A stretch of DNA of 18,511 bases from Vulcanococcus sp. SFB_649D_100_25 (GCA_030833825.1 JAURGL010000014.1:1-18511); one strand, 5' to 3'. Shown: positions 7,177 to 13,609, numbered from the stretch's first letter. Numbers and translations are program-made. The notes: generated from the letters alone by a model not told the origin.

Positions 7177-8184
7177 TCAGAACTGCTCTAAGAAGCGCAG
7201 GTCGCTGGTGAACAGGCGGCGGATGTCGTCGATGCCGTGACGGACCATGCAGAACCGCTCGACCCCCAGTCCGGCGGCAAAGCCGCTGTAGCGCTCGGAA
7301 TCGATCCCCATGCCCTCCAGCACGGCCGGATCGACCATGCCGCAGCCCATCACTTCCAGCCAGCGCCCGCGCCACTGCACGTCCACCTCGGCCGAGGGCT
7401 CGGTGAAGGGGAAGTAACTGGCGCGGAAACGCACCGGCAGATCACCGAAGAACTGTTGGAGGAAGGAGGTCACTGTGCCGCGCAGGTGGCTGAAGTCGAG
7501 GCCTTCATCGATCGCCAGGACTTCCACCTGGTGAAACACCGGGGAGTGGGTGGCATCGACGGCATCGCGGCGATACACCCGGCCAGGGGCCACGATCCGA
7601 ACCGGGGGGGCGTTGTTCTCCAGGTGCCGGATCTGCACCGGAGAGGTGTGGGTGCGCAGCAGTCCGTGATCGCGCAGATAAAAGGTGTCCTGCATGTCCC
7701 GGGCCGGGTGATGCGGCGGGATGTTCAGGGCGGTGAAGTTGTAGAAGTCGCTCTCGATCTCAGGGCCCTCTTCGACCCGGTAGCCCAGCCCGGCAAAGAT
7801 GTCGACGATCTCCTCGATCGTGCTGATCAGCGGGTGGCGGCGTCCCACCGGGGTGTAGCTGGCGGGCATGGTCACATCGAGGGTTTCCCGGGCGATGCGC
7901 TCCGCCATGGCAGCGGATTTCACGGCGTTCAGCCGTTCGCTGAGCAGCCCCTGCACCTGTTCCTTGAGCACGTTGGCCCGCTGCCCCACCAGCGGGCGTT
8001 CATCCCCGGGCAATTTGCCCATCGCCCCCAGCACGCCCGAGAGGCGTCCCTTTTTGCCCAGCAGGCCCACCCGCAGGTCTTCCAGTTCGCTGGCACTGGA
8101 GGCCGCGGCGATGTCGGCAGCCGCCTGCGCTTCCAGTTGCTCGAGTTGTTCGGTGAGCTGCTGCAGGCTGACGGTGGCGCTCAC
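7177..8184 (-). CDS. pheS: Phenylalanine--tRNA ligase alpha subunit
   Basis: The 335-residue alpha subunit of the alpha2-beta2 class II phenylalanyl-tRNA synthetase, which holds the aminoacylation site. The N-terminal 100 residues form the charged, Ala-rich coiled-coil arm expected to contact tRNA. The catalytic core follows: HPLISTIEEIVDIFAGLGY (117-135), THTSPVQIR (179-187), motif 2 GRVYRRDAVDATHSPVFHQVE (201-221, Arg and Glu conserved) and motif 3 GFAAGLGVERFCM (301-313). Length is normal. The start is GTG 8184-8182; no in-frame ATG lies upstream before surE. The beta-subunit gene pheT is not nearby, which is common in cyanobacteria. It is the first gene of the minus-strand run pheS-nadK-regulator-DUF192-SDR and is divergent from surE by 68 bp. 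Confidence 0.96.
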   Translation of the reverse strand: MSATVSLQQLTEQLEQLEAQAAADIAAASSASELEDLRVGLLGKKGRLSGVLGAMGKLPGDERPLVGQRANVLKEQVQGLLSERLNAVKSAAMAERIARETLDVTMPASYTPVGRRHPLISTIEEIVDIFAGLGYRVEEGPEIESDFYNFTALNIPPHHPARDMQDTFYLRDHGLLRTHTSPVQIRHLENNAPPVRIVAPGRVYRRDAVDATHSPVFHQVEVLAIDEGLDFSHLRGTVTSFLQQFFGDLPVRFRASYFPFTEPSAEVDVQWRGRWLEVMGCGMVDPAVLEGMGIDSERYSGFAAGLGVERFCMVRHGIDDIRRLFTSDLRFLEQF

Positions 8185-8204
8185 GGATGGACTACGGCGA
8201 CCGC

Positions 8205-8230
8205 TGACTCTAGGTAGAGGCCCTCTAGCC
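8205..8230. promoter_or_regulatory. Inverted-repeat cluster in the pheS/surE divergent spacer
   Basis: Within the 68-bp spacer, the element CTCTA/TAGAG occurs three times in alternating orientation: CTCTA at 8208-8212, TAGAG at 8215-8219 and CTCTA at 8223-8227. The last two form a perfect 6-bp-arm inverted repeat, TAGAGG-C-CCTCTA. Such symmetry between divergent start codons could be a protein-binding site or part of overlapping promoters. I cannot recognise a known operator, and no good -35/-10 pair is clear. Confidence 0.3.
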
Positions 8231-8252
8231 TCGGCCCAGGTGGAACCAGAGC

Positions 8253-9041
8253 GTGCGGATCCTCATCAGTAATGACGACGGTGTCTTCGCCGGAGGGATC
8301 CGAGCCCTGGCGGCGGAGGCGGTGACGCGGGGGCATGCGGTCACGGTGGTGTGTCCGGATCAGGAGCGTTCGGCCACCGGGCACGGCCTCACCTTGCAGA
8401 CCCCCCTGCGGGCCCAACGGGCCGATGAGCTGTTCGCCGATGGGGTGACCGCCTGGGCCTGCAGTGGAACCCCCAGCGACTGCGTGAAGCTCGGGTTGTT
8501 CGCCCTCCTGAAGGAGTGGCCCGATTTGGTGCTCTCCGGGGTGAACCACGGCCCCAACCTCGGCACCGACACCCTGTATTCCGGCACCGTCAGTGCGGCG
8601 ATGGAGGGCACGATCGAGGGGATCTGCTCCCTTGCGGTCAGCAGTGCTGATTTCCAGTGGCGCAGCTTTGAGCCCGCCGCCGCCCTGGCCCTGGACGTGG
8701 CCGAGCAGATGGTCGAGCGGGGCTGGGATTCCGGCATGCTCCTGAACCTCAACGTGCCTCCCCTGGCCCGGGAGGCGATGGGACCGCTGCGCTGGTGCCG
8801 CAAGGCAGTGCGCCGCTACACCGATCAGTTCGATCAGCGGGTCGATCCCCGCGGCCGTACCTATTACTGGCTGGCGGGAGAGGTGGCCAACGATCTCGAG
8901 GCTCAGGTGGCGGGCCCGTCTGATTGGCCGATTGATGTGGCCCATGTGGCCGGCGGAGGCATTTCCCTGACCCCCCTGCAGCCGGAACTGTTCTGGCGCG
9001 GCGACAGCGGGGCGCTGCCTCAGTTGGAGCTGCCCCGGTAA
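8253..9041 (+). CDS. surE: 5'/3'-nucleotidase SurE
   Basis: A 262-residue metal-dependent nucleotidase of the SurE family, which dephosphorylates nucleoside monophosphates and is linked to stationary-phase or stress survival. The metal site is complete: MRILISNDDG gives Asp8-Asp9, Ser40 lies in DQERSATGHGLT, and Asn98 in LSGVNHGPNLGTDTLYSGTVSAAMEG. Length is normal. The start is GTG 8253, directly before the first beta strand, so no other start is sensible. It is divergent from pheS (68 bp). At its 3' end it overlaps the convergent DUF3611 gene by 22 bp (9020-9041); the last seven residues are encoded there and lie outside the conserved core. Confidence 0.95.
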   Translation: MRILISNDDGVFAGGIRALAAEAVTRGHAVTVVCPDQERSATGHGLTLQTPLRAQRADELFADGVTAWACSGTPSDCVKLGLFALLKEWPDLVLSGVNHGPNLGTDTLYSGTVSAAMEGTIEGICSLAVSSADFQWRSFEPAAALALDVAEQMVERGWDSGMLLNLNVPPLAREAMGPLRWCRKAVRRYTDQFDQRVDPRGRTYYWLAGEVANDLEAQVAGPSDWPIDVAHVAGGGISLTPLQPELFWRGDSGALPQLELPR

Positions 9042-9598
9042 ATCCGCTGCAGCAACCAGAGACTGAGCCAGAGACCAATGAGGTGGGCGAACACCACCTG
9101 GGTGTTGCTCAACACCGAGAGCATCTCCAGGGAGGTGATCGGGTAGTTGGTGATGCGCCCCCCGGGGGTGGTCATCACGCCGCCGAAGGCGAAGCCGGCC
9201 TGCATTGAGGCCTGAAAAAACAGTGACCCCGCCAGGGACTGATACCCCACCACCCCGAGGGTCAGGCCCACCAGGTCCGCCAGGATTCCTCGCTTGATCA
9301 GTCGCGCGGTTTCCCCCTTGCTGGGCCGCACGGGGCTGTTGAGGGCCCGGCCGCAGCGCACCACCAGCCAGCTCTGCCAGAGGCACCAGAGCAGGATGAA
9401 GAAGGCAAAGGTGGTTAGGGAGAGCCCTGGGCTCAACCCCAGGGCTTTATCGGCCCGGGCACCGATCTGCCCGCCGATGTTGTTGAACATCAGGACCCCA
9501 AGGACCACCACCGCCAGGACCAGCTGGGCCCAGAAGCGCACCCAGCCCAGGCGGCGCAGGGCGGCGGAAATCAGCTGGAGGTCGAGGCGATCAGCCAT
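9020..9598 (-). CDS. DUF3611 family integral membrane protein
   Basis: A 192-residue membrane protein resembling the DUF3611 family, found in cyanobacteria and plant plastids; its function is not established. Four to five hydrophobic segments are visible: about 22-41 (FWAQLVLAVVVLGVLMF), 60-80 (LTTFAFFILLWCLWQSWLVV), 106-127 (ILADLVGLTLGVVGYQSLAGS) and a C-terminal one at about 163-183 (VVFAHLIGLWLSLWLLQRI). The family opening LRRLGWVRFWAQLVL is clear. It ends in antisense overlap with the end of surE and is divergent from ribF by 95 bp, so it is probably transcribed alone from that spacer. A thylakoid or plasma-membrane location is inferred from the family's plastid distribution. Confidence 0.8.
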   Translation of the reverse strand: MADRLDLQLISAALRRLGWVRFWAQLVLAVVVLGVLMFNNIGGQIGARADKALGLSPGLSLTTFAFFILLWCLWQSWLVVRCGRALNSPVRPSKGETARLIKRGILADLVGLTLGVVGYQSLAGSLFFQASMQAGFAFGGVMTTPGGRITNYPITSLEMLSVLSNTQVVFAHLIGLWLSLWLLQRIYRGSSN

Positions 9599-9662
9599 GG
9601 GGGCGCGGGGTGATGCCCAAACCTGCCATGGGAGGATGCGATCGGCGAGGCCAAGGGCGGTT

Positions 9663-9688
9663 TTGGTTGTGATCCATTGGTTGTGATC
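9663..9688. repeat. 12-bp direct repeat upstream of ribF
   Basis: TTGGTTGTGATC occurs twice, at 9663-9674 and 9677-9688, a 14-bp period, ending 5 bp before the ribF GTG start at 9694. A third, partial match (GTGATTC) overlaps the start codon. It lies in the 95-bp divergent spacer between the DUF3611 gene and ribF and could be a tandem regulator site or a small local duplication. It does not resemble an FMN riboswitch, which would need far more sequence. Confidence 0.5.
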
Positions 9689-9693
9689 AAGCC

Positions 9694-10680
9694 GTGATTC
9701 CTCTGCTCAGCCCAGAGGCGGCGCATGGACCAACCGCCATTGCCCTGGGCAGTTTTGATGGCCTGCACGAGGGGCATCGCCGCGTCATTGCCAGCGTGAC
9801 CCGCCGCGCCTCCGAGCTCGGCCTGGTGCCCACGGTGGTGAGTTTCTGGCCCCATCCGCGTGAGGTGCTGTTCGGGGAGGCACGCCTGCGGCTTGATCTG
9901 CCCGCCGAAAAGTTGTCCCTGCTGCAACCCCTCGGGATCGAGCAGCTGGTGCTGGTCCCCTTCACCCGAGAGCTGGCGCAGCTCAGTCCTGAGGACTTTG
10001 TCCGGCAGGTGCTGGTTCAGCAGCTGCAGGCCCAGGTGGTGGCCGTGGGCGAAAACTTCCGCTTTGGGTCAGGCCGCAGCGGGGACATCCACACCCTCCA
10101 GCAGTTGGGGGCTGAACGCGGGATCGAGGTGTTGGTGCAGCCCCTGCTGGCCGATCAGCAGGAGCAGCTCAGCAGCAGTCGCATCCGCCGGGCCCTGGCT
10201 GCGGGGGAGTTGGGGCAGGCCGCGGCGCTGCTGGGCCGCCCCTATCGCTTTGGCGGGACAGTGGTCAGTGGACGCGGCCTCGGGCGCCAATTGGGCTGGC
10301 CCACCGCCAACCTGCAGGTGGACGGCCGCAAGTTTCTACCCCTCGAGGGGGTCTACGCCGCCTGGGCTTGGCTCGATGGCCAGGCGATGCCGGCGGTGAT
10401 GAATCTGGGCCCGCAGCCCACGGTGGATCCCGCGGCCCCGTCTGCGGTCGAGGTGCACCTGCTGGGGCGCCGGCTGGATCTGGTGGGGGCTGAAGTGCTG
10501 GTGGAGCCGGTCGCTCTGCTCAGGCGCCAGCAGCGTTTTGAGAGTGTCGATGCCTTGGTGGAGCAGATCGGGCGCGACGCCCGGCAGGCTGAACGTCTCT
10601 TGGCCTCAGCTGCTGGGGTAGGCGTTGGTCAGGCCCCAGCTGATGAAGGCGGCGATGGCCCCCAGCAGCAGAATCCCTGA
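9694..10680 (+). CDS. ribF: Bifunctional riboflavin kinase / FAD synthetase
   Basis: A 328-residue bifunctional enzyme that phosphorylates riboflavin to FMN and adenylylates FMN to FAD. The N-terminal FAD synthetase domain has GSFDGLHEGHRRVI (HxGH at 25-28), the FWPHPREVLFG segment and SSSRIRRAL (160-168). The C-terminal flavokinase domain has GTVVSGRGLGRQLGWPTAN (188-206, PTAN at 203-206) and GVYAAWAWLDG, with the final helix RFESVDALVEQIGRDARQAERLL. The start is GTG 9694; other GTGs just upstream are out of frame. The last 25 or so residues, rich in Gly, Ala and Gln, lie beyond the domain and are encoded opposite a 38-aa membrane protein gene, so they may be unconstrained. thiE follows about 100 bp later. 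Confidence 0.94.
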   Translation: MIPLLSPEAAHGPTAIALGSFDGLHEGHRRVIASVTRRASELGLVPTVVSFWPHPREVLFGEARLRLDLPAEKLSLLQPLGIEQLVLVPFTRELAQLSPEDFVRQVLVQQLQAQVVAVGENFRFGSGRSGDIHTLQQLGAERGIEVLVQPLLADQQEQLSSSRIRRALAAGELGQAAALLGRPYRFGGTVVSGRGLGRQLGWPTANLQVDGRKFLPLEGVYAAWAWLDGQAMPAVMNLGPQPTVDPAAPSAVEVHLLGRRLDLVGAEVLVEPVALLRRQQRFESVDALVEQIGRDARQAERLLASAAGVGVGQAPADEGGDGPQQQNP

Positions 10681-10722
10681 GATCAGCACCACCATCGGGC
10701 TGTCGGATCCGCCCTGGGCCAT
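10606..10722 (-). CDS. 38-aa single-helix membrane protein, antisense to the ribF 3' end
   Basis: I do not have a name for it. ATG at 10722-10720 opens a 38-codon frame ending in TGA at 10606. The product has a short polar start (MAQGGSDSPM), one long hydrophobic helix at about 11-31 (VVLISGILLLGAIAAFISWG) and a short tail ending NAYPSS. That is the layout of the tiny single-helix subunits common in photosynthetic and respiratory membrane complexes. It overlaps ribF in antisense by 75 bp, covering only the poorly constrained ribF tail, and is divergent from thiE by 60 bp. The amino-acid pattern reads as a designed transmembrane helix rather than a chance frame. Membership in a photosystem, cytochrome b6f or NDH complex is only a guess. 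Confidence 0.65.
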   Translation of the reverse strand: MAQGGSDSPMVVLISGILLLGAIAAFISWGLTNAYPSS

Positions 10723-10782
10723 GGCCTTTTGCCGTCGTTGCTGCCCAAACCTAAGCAGAGCCCACCGCCTTTGCCCCCTGCC

Positions 10783-11847
10783 ATGACGAGTCCGGAACAA
10801 CAAGCGGCGGTGCTGCGTCTCCTGGACGCCAATCTCGATCGCTCCCGTGAGGGGCTTCGGGTGGTGGAGGACTGGTGCCGCTTCGCCCTCGATCGCGGGG
10901 ATCTGGTGGCGCGGCTCAAGGATCTGCGGCAGCGCCTTGGCCTGTTGCACGCTGATCGCTACAAGCAGGCCCGGCACACCGCCACGGATGTGGCCGCCGG
11001 CATGGCCCACCCCGCCCAGACGGAGCGGGTGAATCCCCAGGCGGTGGTCTCTGCCAATTGCGCCCGGGTGCAGGAGGCCCTGCGGGTCCTGGAGGAATTC
11101 GGGCGCCACGAGGATCCGGCCCTGGCGGCGGAGGCGGCGGCGATTCGCTACGCCCTGTATGACCTCGAGGTGGAGCTGCTGCGCGCCTGCTCCGGTGTGG
11201 ATGGCCGCCGCGCCCAGCTCCAGGACTGCAAGCTCTATCTGGTCACCAGTCCATCCCCGCAGCTGGAGGCTGTGGTGGAGGCGGCCCTCGTTGGGGGCGT
11301 CCGTCTGGTGCAATACCGGGCCAAGGAGGGAAGCCTGGCCCCCGACGGGGAACCGATCACCGATGGGCATCGCCTGCAGCAGGCCCGAGCCCTGCGCCAG
11401 CTCTGCAGCCGCCATGGGGCCCTGTTCTTGGTGAATGACCGCATTGACATTGCCCTGGCGGTCGATGCCGACGGGGTCCATCTGGGACAGGGGGACCTGC
11501 CCCCGGCCCTGGCCCGCCGGTTGCTGGGGCCCGAGAAGTTGATCGGCCGCAGCACCCACGCCATCAGCCAGTTGCGTGAGGCGGTCACCGATGGCTGTGA
11601 CTACGTCGGCGTCGGCCCGGTGAATGCCACCCCCACCAAACCGGGGCGTGAGCCCGTGGGCCTGGACTATGTCCGGCAGGCCGCGGCGGAAAGCCCGATC
11701 CCCTTCTTCGCCATCGGGGGCATTGACCGCGACTCCCTGCCCGCTGTGCAGGCCAGCGGTGGCACCCGTGTCGCGGTGGTTCGGGCGATCACGGAAGCGG
11801 CGGACCCGGCCGCTGCGGCGCGGCAGTTGCTGGAGGCCCTCGCATGA
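10783..11847 (+). CDS. thiE: Thiamine-phosphate synthase with cyanobacterial N-terminal extension
   Basis: A 354-residue protein, far longer than the roughly 210 residues of a minimal ThiE. The C-terminal part (about 150-354) is the TIM-barrel enzyme joining HMP pyrophosphate and thiazole phosphate into thiamine phosphate: KLYLVTS (150-156), RLVQYRAKEGS, LFLVNDRIDIALAVDADGVH, IGRSTHA, DYVGVGPVNATPTKPGR, FFAIGGI and RVAVVRAI. The N-terminal part (about 10-145; RLLDANLDRSREGLRVVEDW, VSANCARVQEALRVLEEFG) is a helical domain that I recall as typical of cyanobacterial ThiE and related to what databases call ThiD2; its role is not certain. ATG 10783 was preferred over an upstream in-frame ATG at 10729 because the extra residues are a Pro-rich stretch of spacer. 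Its TGA overlaps the thiS ATG. No TPP riboswitch is visible in the 60-bp leader. Confidence 0.93.
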   Translation: MTSPEQQAAVLRLLDANLDRSREGLRVVEDWCRFALDRGDLVARLKDLRQRLGLLHADRYKQARHTATDVAAGMAHPAQTERVNPQAVVSANCARVQEALRVLEEFGRHEDPALAAEAAAIRYALYDLEVELLRACSGVDGRRAQLQDCKLYLVTSPSPQLEAVVEAALVGGVRLVQYRAKEGSLAPDGEPITDGHRLQQARALRQLCSRHGALFLVNDRIDIALAVDADGVHLGQGDLPPALARRLLGPEKLIGRSTHAISQLREAVTDGCDYVGVGPVNATPTKPGREPVGLDYVRQAAAESPIPFFAIGGIDRDSLPAVQASGGTRVAVVRAITEAADPAAAARQLLEALA

Positions 11848-12050
11848 TTTCGGTGCGCGTCAATGGTGAGCCGGCCCAGTGCCCCGCGGGCTTGAACCTG
11901 GTGCAGTTGCTGGAGCACCTCGGCTACAAGCCGCAGCTGGTGGTGGTGGAGTTCAACGGGGAGATCCTTCCCCGCAGCAGTTGGGCGGATCAACCGGTAC
12001 GGGAAGCCGATGGGATCGAGGTGGTCACCATCGTTGGTGGTGGTTCCTAG
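11844..12050 (+). CDS. thiS: Thiamine biosynthesis sulfur carrier protein ThiS
   Basis: A 68-residue ubiquitin-fold protein that carries sulfur, as a C-terminal thiocarboxylate, to thiazole synthase ThiG. The start MISVRVNGEPAQCP and middle NLVQLLEHLGY...VVVEFNGEILPRSSW are typical. Its ATG overlaps the thiE stop by 4 bp (ATGA), so the two are translationally coupled. The C-terminus reads VVTIVGGGS: instead of ending exactly in Gly-Gly, one Ser follows the glycines. Activation needs a terminal glycine, so the Ser would have to be removed or the protein would not be charged; I cannot tell whether this is usual in cyanobacteria. The downstream DUF1517 frame begins within or just after this gene. 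Confidence 0.92.
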   Translation: MISVRVNGEPAQCPAGLNLVQLLEHLGYKPQLVVVEFNGEILPRSSWADQPVREADGIEVVTIVGGGS

Positions 12051-13026
12051 ATTCCAAGCCAGCAACGGTGCCAACTTGGCTCATCAGCGTCACTCTTCCC
12101 TGCTGCGCCGTCTGCTGAGTGGCCTGATGCTGCCGGCGGTTCTGTCGGTGCTGCTGGTGCTCCCCCAGCCCAGCCTTGCCGCCAGTGGCGGCCGCATCGG
12201 TGGCGGCAGTTTTCGTTCCGCCCCCTCGATGCCCCGCAGCTATGGCGGTGGGTACCAGCGCGGTTACGGCGGCGGTGGCTACCGGGGTGGCTATGGCGGA
12301 GGTTTTGGCTTCCCCTTCATCGTTCCCTTCTTCTTTGGGGGAGGCGGCCTGTTTGGCTTCCTGATCCTGATGGCCGTGGTCGGTCTGCTGGTGAATGCCC
12401 TCAGGGGCGGCGGGCAGGCCCTGCCGGCTGGGGCCAATGGCGGGGGCATGGATCGTTACCAGCCCGATGGTCCGGTGGCGATTGCCCAGCTGCAGGTGGG
12501 CCTGTTGGCATCGGCCCGCGAACTGCAACGGGATCTGCGGCAGCTCGCAGGGAGCTCCGACACCAGCAACAGCTCCGGGCTGCAGCGGGTGCTGCAGGAG
12601 AGCACCCTCGCCCTGCTGCGCCACCCCGATCTCTGGGTGTACGCCAACGCCGAGGTGGGACAGGTCCCATTCCCGTCGGCCGAATCCACCTTCAACCGTC
12701 TCTCGATGACGGAGCGAAGCAAGCTCCGCAGTGAGGTCACAAGCAATGTCTCCGGGAGCATCTCCCGTGACGCGGGAGCGGCGGCAGGTGATGCCGATGC
12801 GGTGAGCGATTACATCGCCGTGACCCTGCTGGTGGCCAGCCGAGGCCGGATTCCCCTCAAGCCGGTCAATGGCTCTGAGGATCTGCGCGAAGCCCTGCGG
12901 ATCATCGGATCGGTGCCCTCCGATCAGCTCCTCGCCCTTGAGGTGATCTGGCAGCCCGAAGGCGCGGGTGACGTGCTGAGTGCCGATGAATTGCTGACGG
13001 CCTACCCGCAGATCAAGCATCTCTGA
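12010..13026 (+). CDS. DUF1517 family secreted/membrane protein with Gly-Tyr-rich linker
   Basis: A DUF1517 protein of up to 338 residues; the family occurs in cyanobacteria and plastids and has no settled function. Residues 31-58 form a signal peptide or first membrane segment (RRLLSGLMLPAVLSVLLV, then PSLAA). A low-complexity linker follows, with repeated GGGY and RGYGGG units at 78-100, then a strongly hydrophobic segment (about 101-131, FPFIVPFFFGGGG and FLILMAVVGLLVNAL). The rest (about 150-338) is a soluble domain with DGPVAIAQLQVGLLASAREL, HPDLWVYANAEVGQVPF and the C-terminal DVLSADELLTAYPQIK. The start is uncertain: ATG 12010 (used here, GGGAAG just upstream) overlaps thiS by 41 bp; GTG 12037 or 12040 or TTG 12076 would leave a more usual signal peptide. 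Export and membrane anchoring are inferred. Confidence 0.85.
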   Translation: MGSRWSPSLVVVPRFQASNGANLAHQRHSSLLRRLLSGLMLPAVLSVLLVLPQPSLAASGGRIGGGSFRSAPSMPRSYGGGYQRGYGGGGYRGGYGGGFGFPFIVPFFFGGGGLFGFLILMAVVGLLVNALRGGGQALPAGANGGGMDRYQPDGPVAIAQLQVGLLASARELQRDLRQLAGSSDTSNSSGLQRVLQESTLALLRHPDLWVYANAEVGQVPFPSAESTFNRLSMTERSKLRSEVTSNVSGSISRDAGAAAGDADAVSDYIAVTLLVASRGRIPLKPVNGSEDLREALRIIGSVPSDQLLALEVIWQPEGAGDVLSADELLTAYPQIKHL

Positions 13027-13115
13027 TCGGGCAACGTTGCGCCGTCGATCGCTTTCGATTTCCTCCAGATTTGACGAATTAAAGAAACTCTTCTGCTCCT
13101 GATCGGCTGAAGCGG

Positions 13116-13145
13116 TTGTGATTCGGTTGGTGGGATTTGTAGGGT
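13116..13145 (+). promoter_or_regulatory. Possible sigma-70-like promoter for the 57-aa gene
   Basis: The 141-bp spacer after DUF1517 (13027-13167) is AT-richer than its surroundings. TTGTGA at 13116-13121 and TAGGGT at 13140-13145 are spaced by 18 bp, with the GTG start of the 57-aa frame 22 bp further on. Both boxes are weak matches. A perfect 10-bp palindrome, GCAACGTTGC, sits at 13031-13040 just after the DUF1517 stop, without a T-run, so a terminator is not supported. Confidence 0.22.
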
Positions 13146-13167
13146 TGGCGTCCTACTTTTTTCAGTC

Positions 13168-13341
13168 GTGTCCGCCTCGCGTCACAAGCCCGCCACCGCC
13201 GCCATGAAATGGCAGGCCAATGGTGAACTGGCGGGGGGTGACCTGCAGGCTCTCCTGAGCCGCCTCAACCAGGTGGAGAGCGCAGAACGGGCCCGCGAAC
13301 TGGAATGGCTCGGTCGCCACGACGAGCAGCAAAGCGCCTAG
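13168..13341 (+). CDS. Small hypothetical protein (57 aa)
   Basis: I do not recognise a family. GTG at 13168 opens a 57-codon frame ending in TAG at 13341. The product starts MSASRHKPATAAMKWQANGE and continues with an amphipathic helix, DLQALLSRLNQVESAERARE, then LEWLGRHDEQQSA. It is small, soluble and charged, with no membrane segment. Codon use (CTG, CGC, GAG, GCC) matches the genome's coding genes, and the helix heptad pattern favours a real protein that may dimerise. An internal ATG (Met13) is an alternative start. It follows a 141-bp spacer that is long for this compact region, so it probably has its own promoter. It precedes other tiny frames on the same strand. Confidence 0.55.
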   Translation: MSASRHKPATAAMKWQANGELAGGDLQALLSRLNQVESAERARELEWLGRHDEQQSA

Positions 13342-13344
13342 CGA

Positions 13345-13554
13345 ATGGGGGGTGGCCGGGCCAATCCTGAAGGTCACACGCAGATTCGTCTCAACCCGGT
13401 TGCGGCCCTGATGGGAGTTCCCCACACTGCGGAGCACCAGCGCAGAACGCATGGCTCCACGCTCGCTTCAGTGGGTGAATACTCCCGTGCTGATGGAAGC
13501 GTTGGATCGTTACGAGCAAGGCCGCCTGCCCCGTTCGATGCGCCTTTGGGTTGA
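13345..13554 (+). CDS. Doubtful small ORF (69 aa), possibly the first half of a frameshifted gene
   Basis: ATG 13345 begins four bases after the 57-aa gene stop. The first 35 or so codons read as reasonable protein (NPEGHTQIRLNPVAALMGVP) with native-looking codon choice. From about 13450 onward this frame uses TTA, CGA, AGG and GGA and reads poorly, while the +1 frame becomes good protein (the next entry). Either only the second frame is real, or two parts of one gene lie in two frames because of a frameshift or sequencing error near 13430-13460. I recognise no family. Confidence 0.25.
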   Translation: MGGGRANPEGHTQIRLNPVAALMGVPHTAEHQRRTHGSTLASVGEYSRADGSVGSLRARPPAPFDAPLG

Positions 13555-13609
13555 GGCGGTCCTCGAGTTGGAGCGCCCGCTGAGGGCTCCCCTGAGGCCT
13601 CACTGCTGA
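13451..13609 (+). CDS. Small hypothetical protein (52 aa)
   Basis: ATG 13451 opens a 52-codon frame ending in TGA at 13609. The sequence MAPRSLQWVNTPVLMEALDR continues YEQGRLPRSMRLWVEAVLELERPL and looks like a compact helical protein with hydrophobic residues regularly spaced; codon use is native. I do not recognise a family. It overlaps the doubtful 69-aa frame and could be that frame's C-terminal half in a +1-shifted frame. It ends 6 bp before the convergent larB stop. No good ribosome binding site precedes it, which is not decisive in this genome. Confidence 0.45.
   Translation: MAPRSLQWVNTPVLMEALDRYEQGRLPRSMRLWVEAVLELERPLRAPLRPHC

Noticed and set aside
6240..8217. Long plus-strand frames opposite nadK and pheS
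   Set aside because: His/Gly/Ala-rich shadow translations; the minus strand carries full enzyme motifs.
9009..9038. CGGGGC...GCCCCG hairpin at the surE end as a terminator
   Set aside because: Long 18-nt loop and no T-run; common in GC-rich coding sequence.
8181..9386. 401-codon minus-strand frame across surE
   Set aside because: Low-complexity antisense translation opposite a clear SurE; no motifs.
10723..10782. TPP riboswitch before thiE
   Set aside because: Only 60 bp is available and the conserved CTGAGA-type core is absent.
12240..12310. Glycine-tyrosine repeat DNA in DUF1517 as a mobile or CRISPR-like repeat
   Set aside because: It is in-frame low-complexity protein linker, irregular in spacing, without spacers.
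12025..13020. 331-codon minus-strand frame opposite DUF1517
   Set aside because: Shadow of a GC-rich gene; the plus strand has a signal peptide and family domain.
13162..13452. 96-codon minus-strand frame opposite the small-ORF cluster
   Set aside because: It reads as the complement of the 57-aa frame, with poor codon use and an out-of-context start; the plus frames look better, though certainty is limited.
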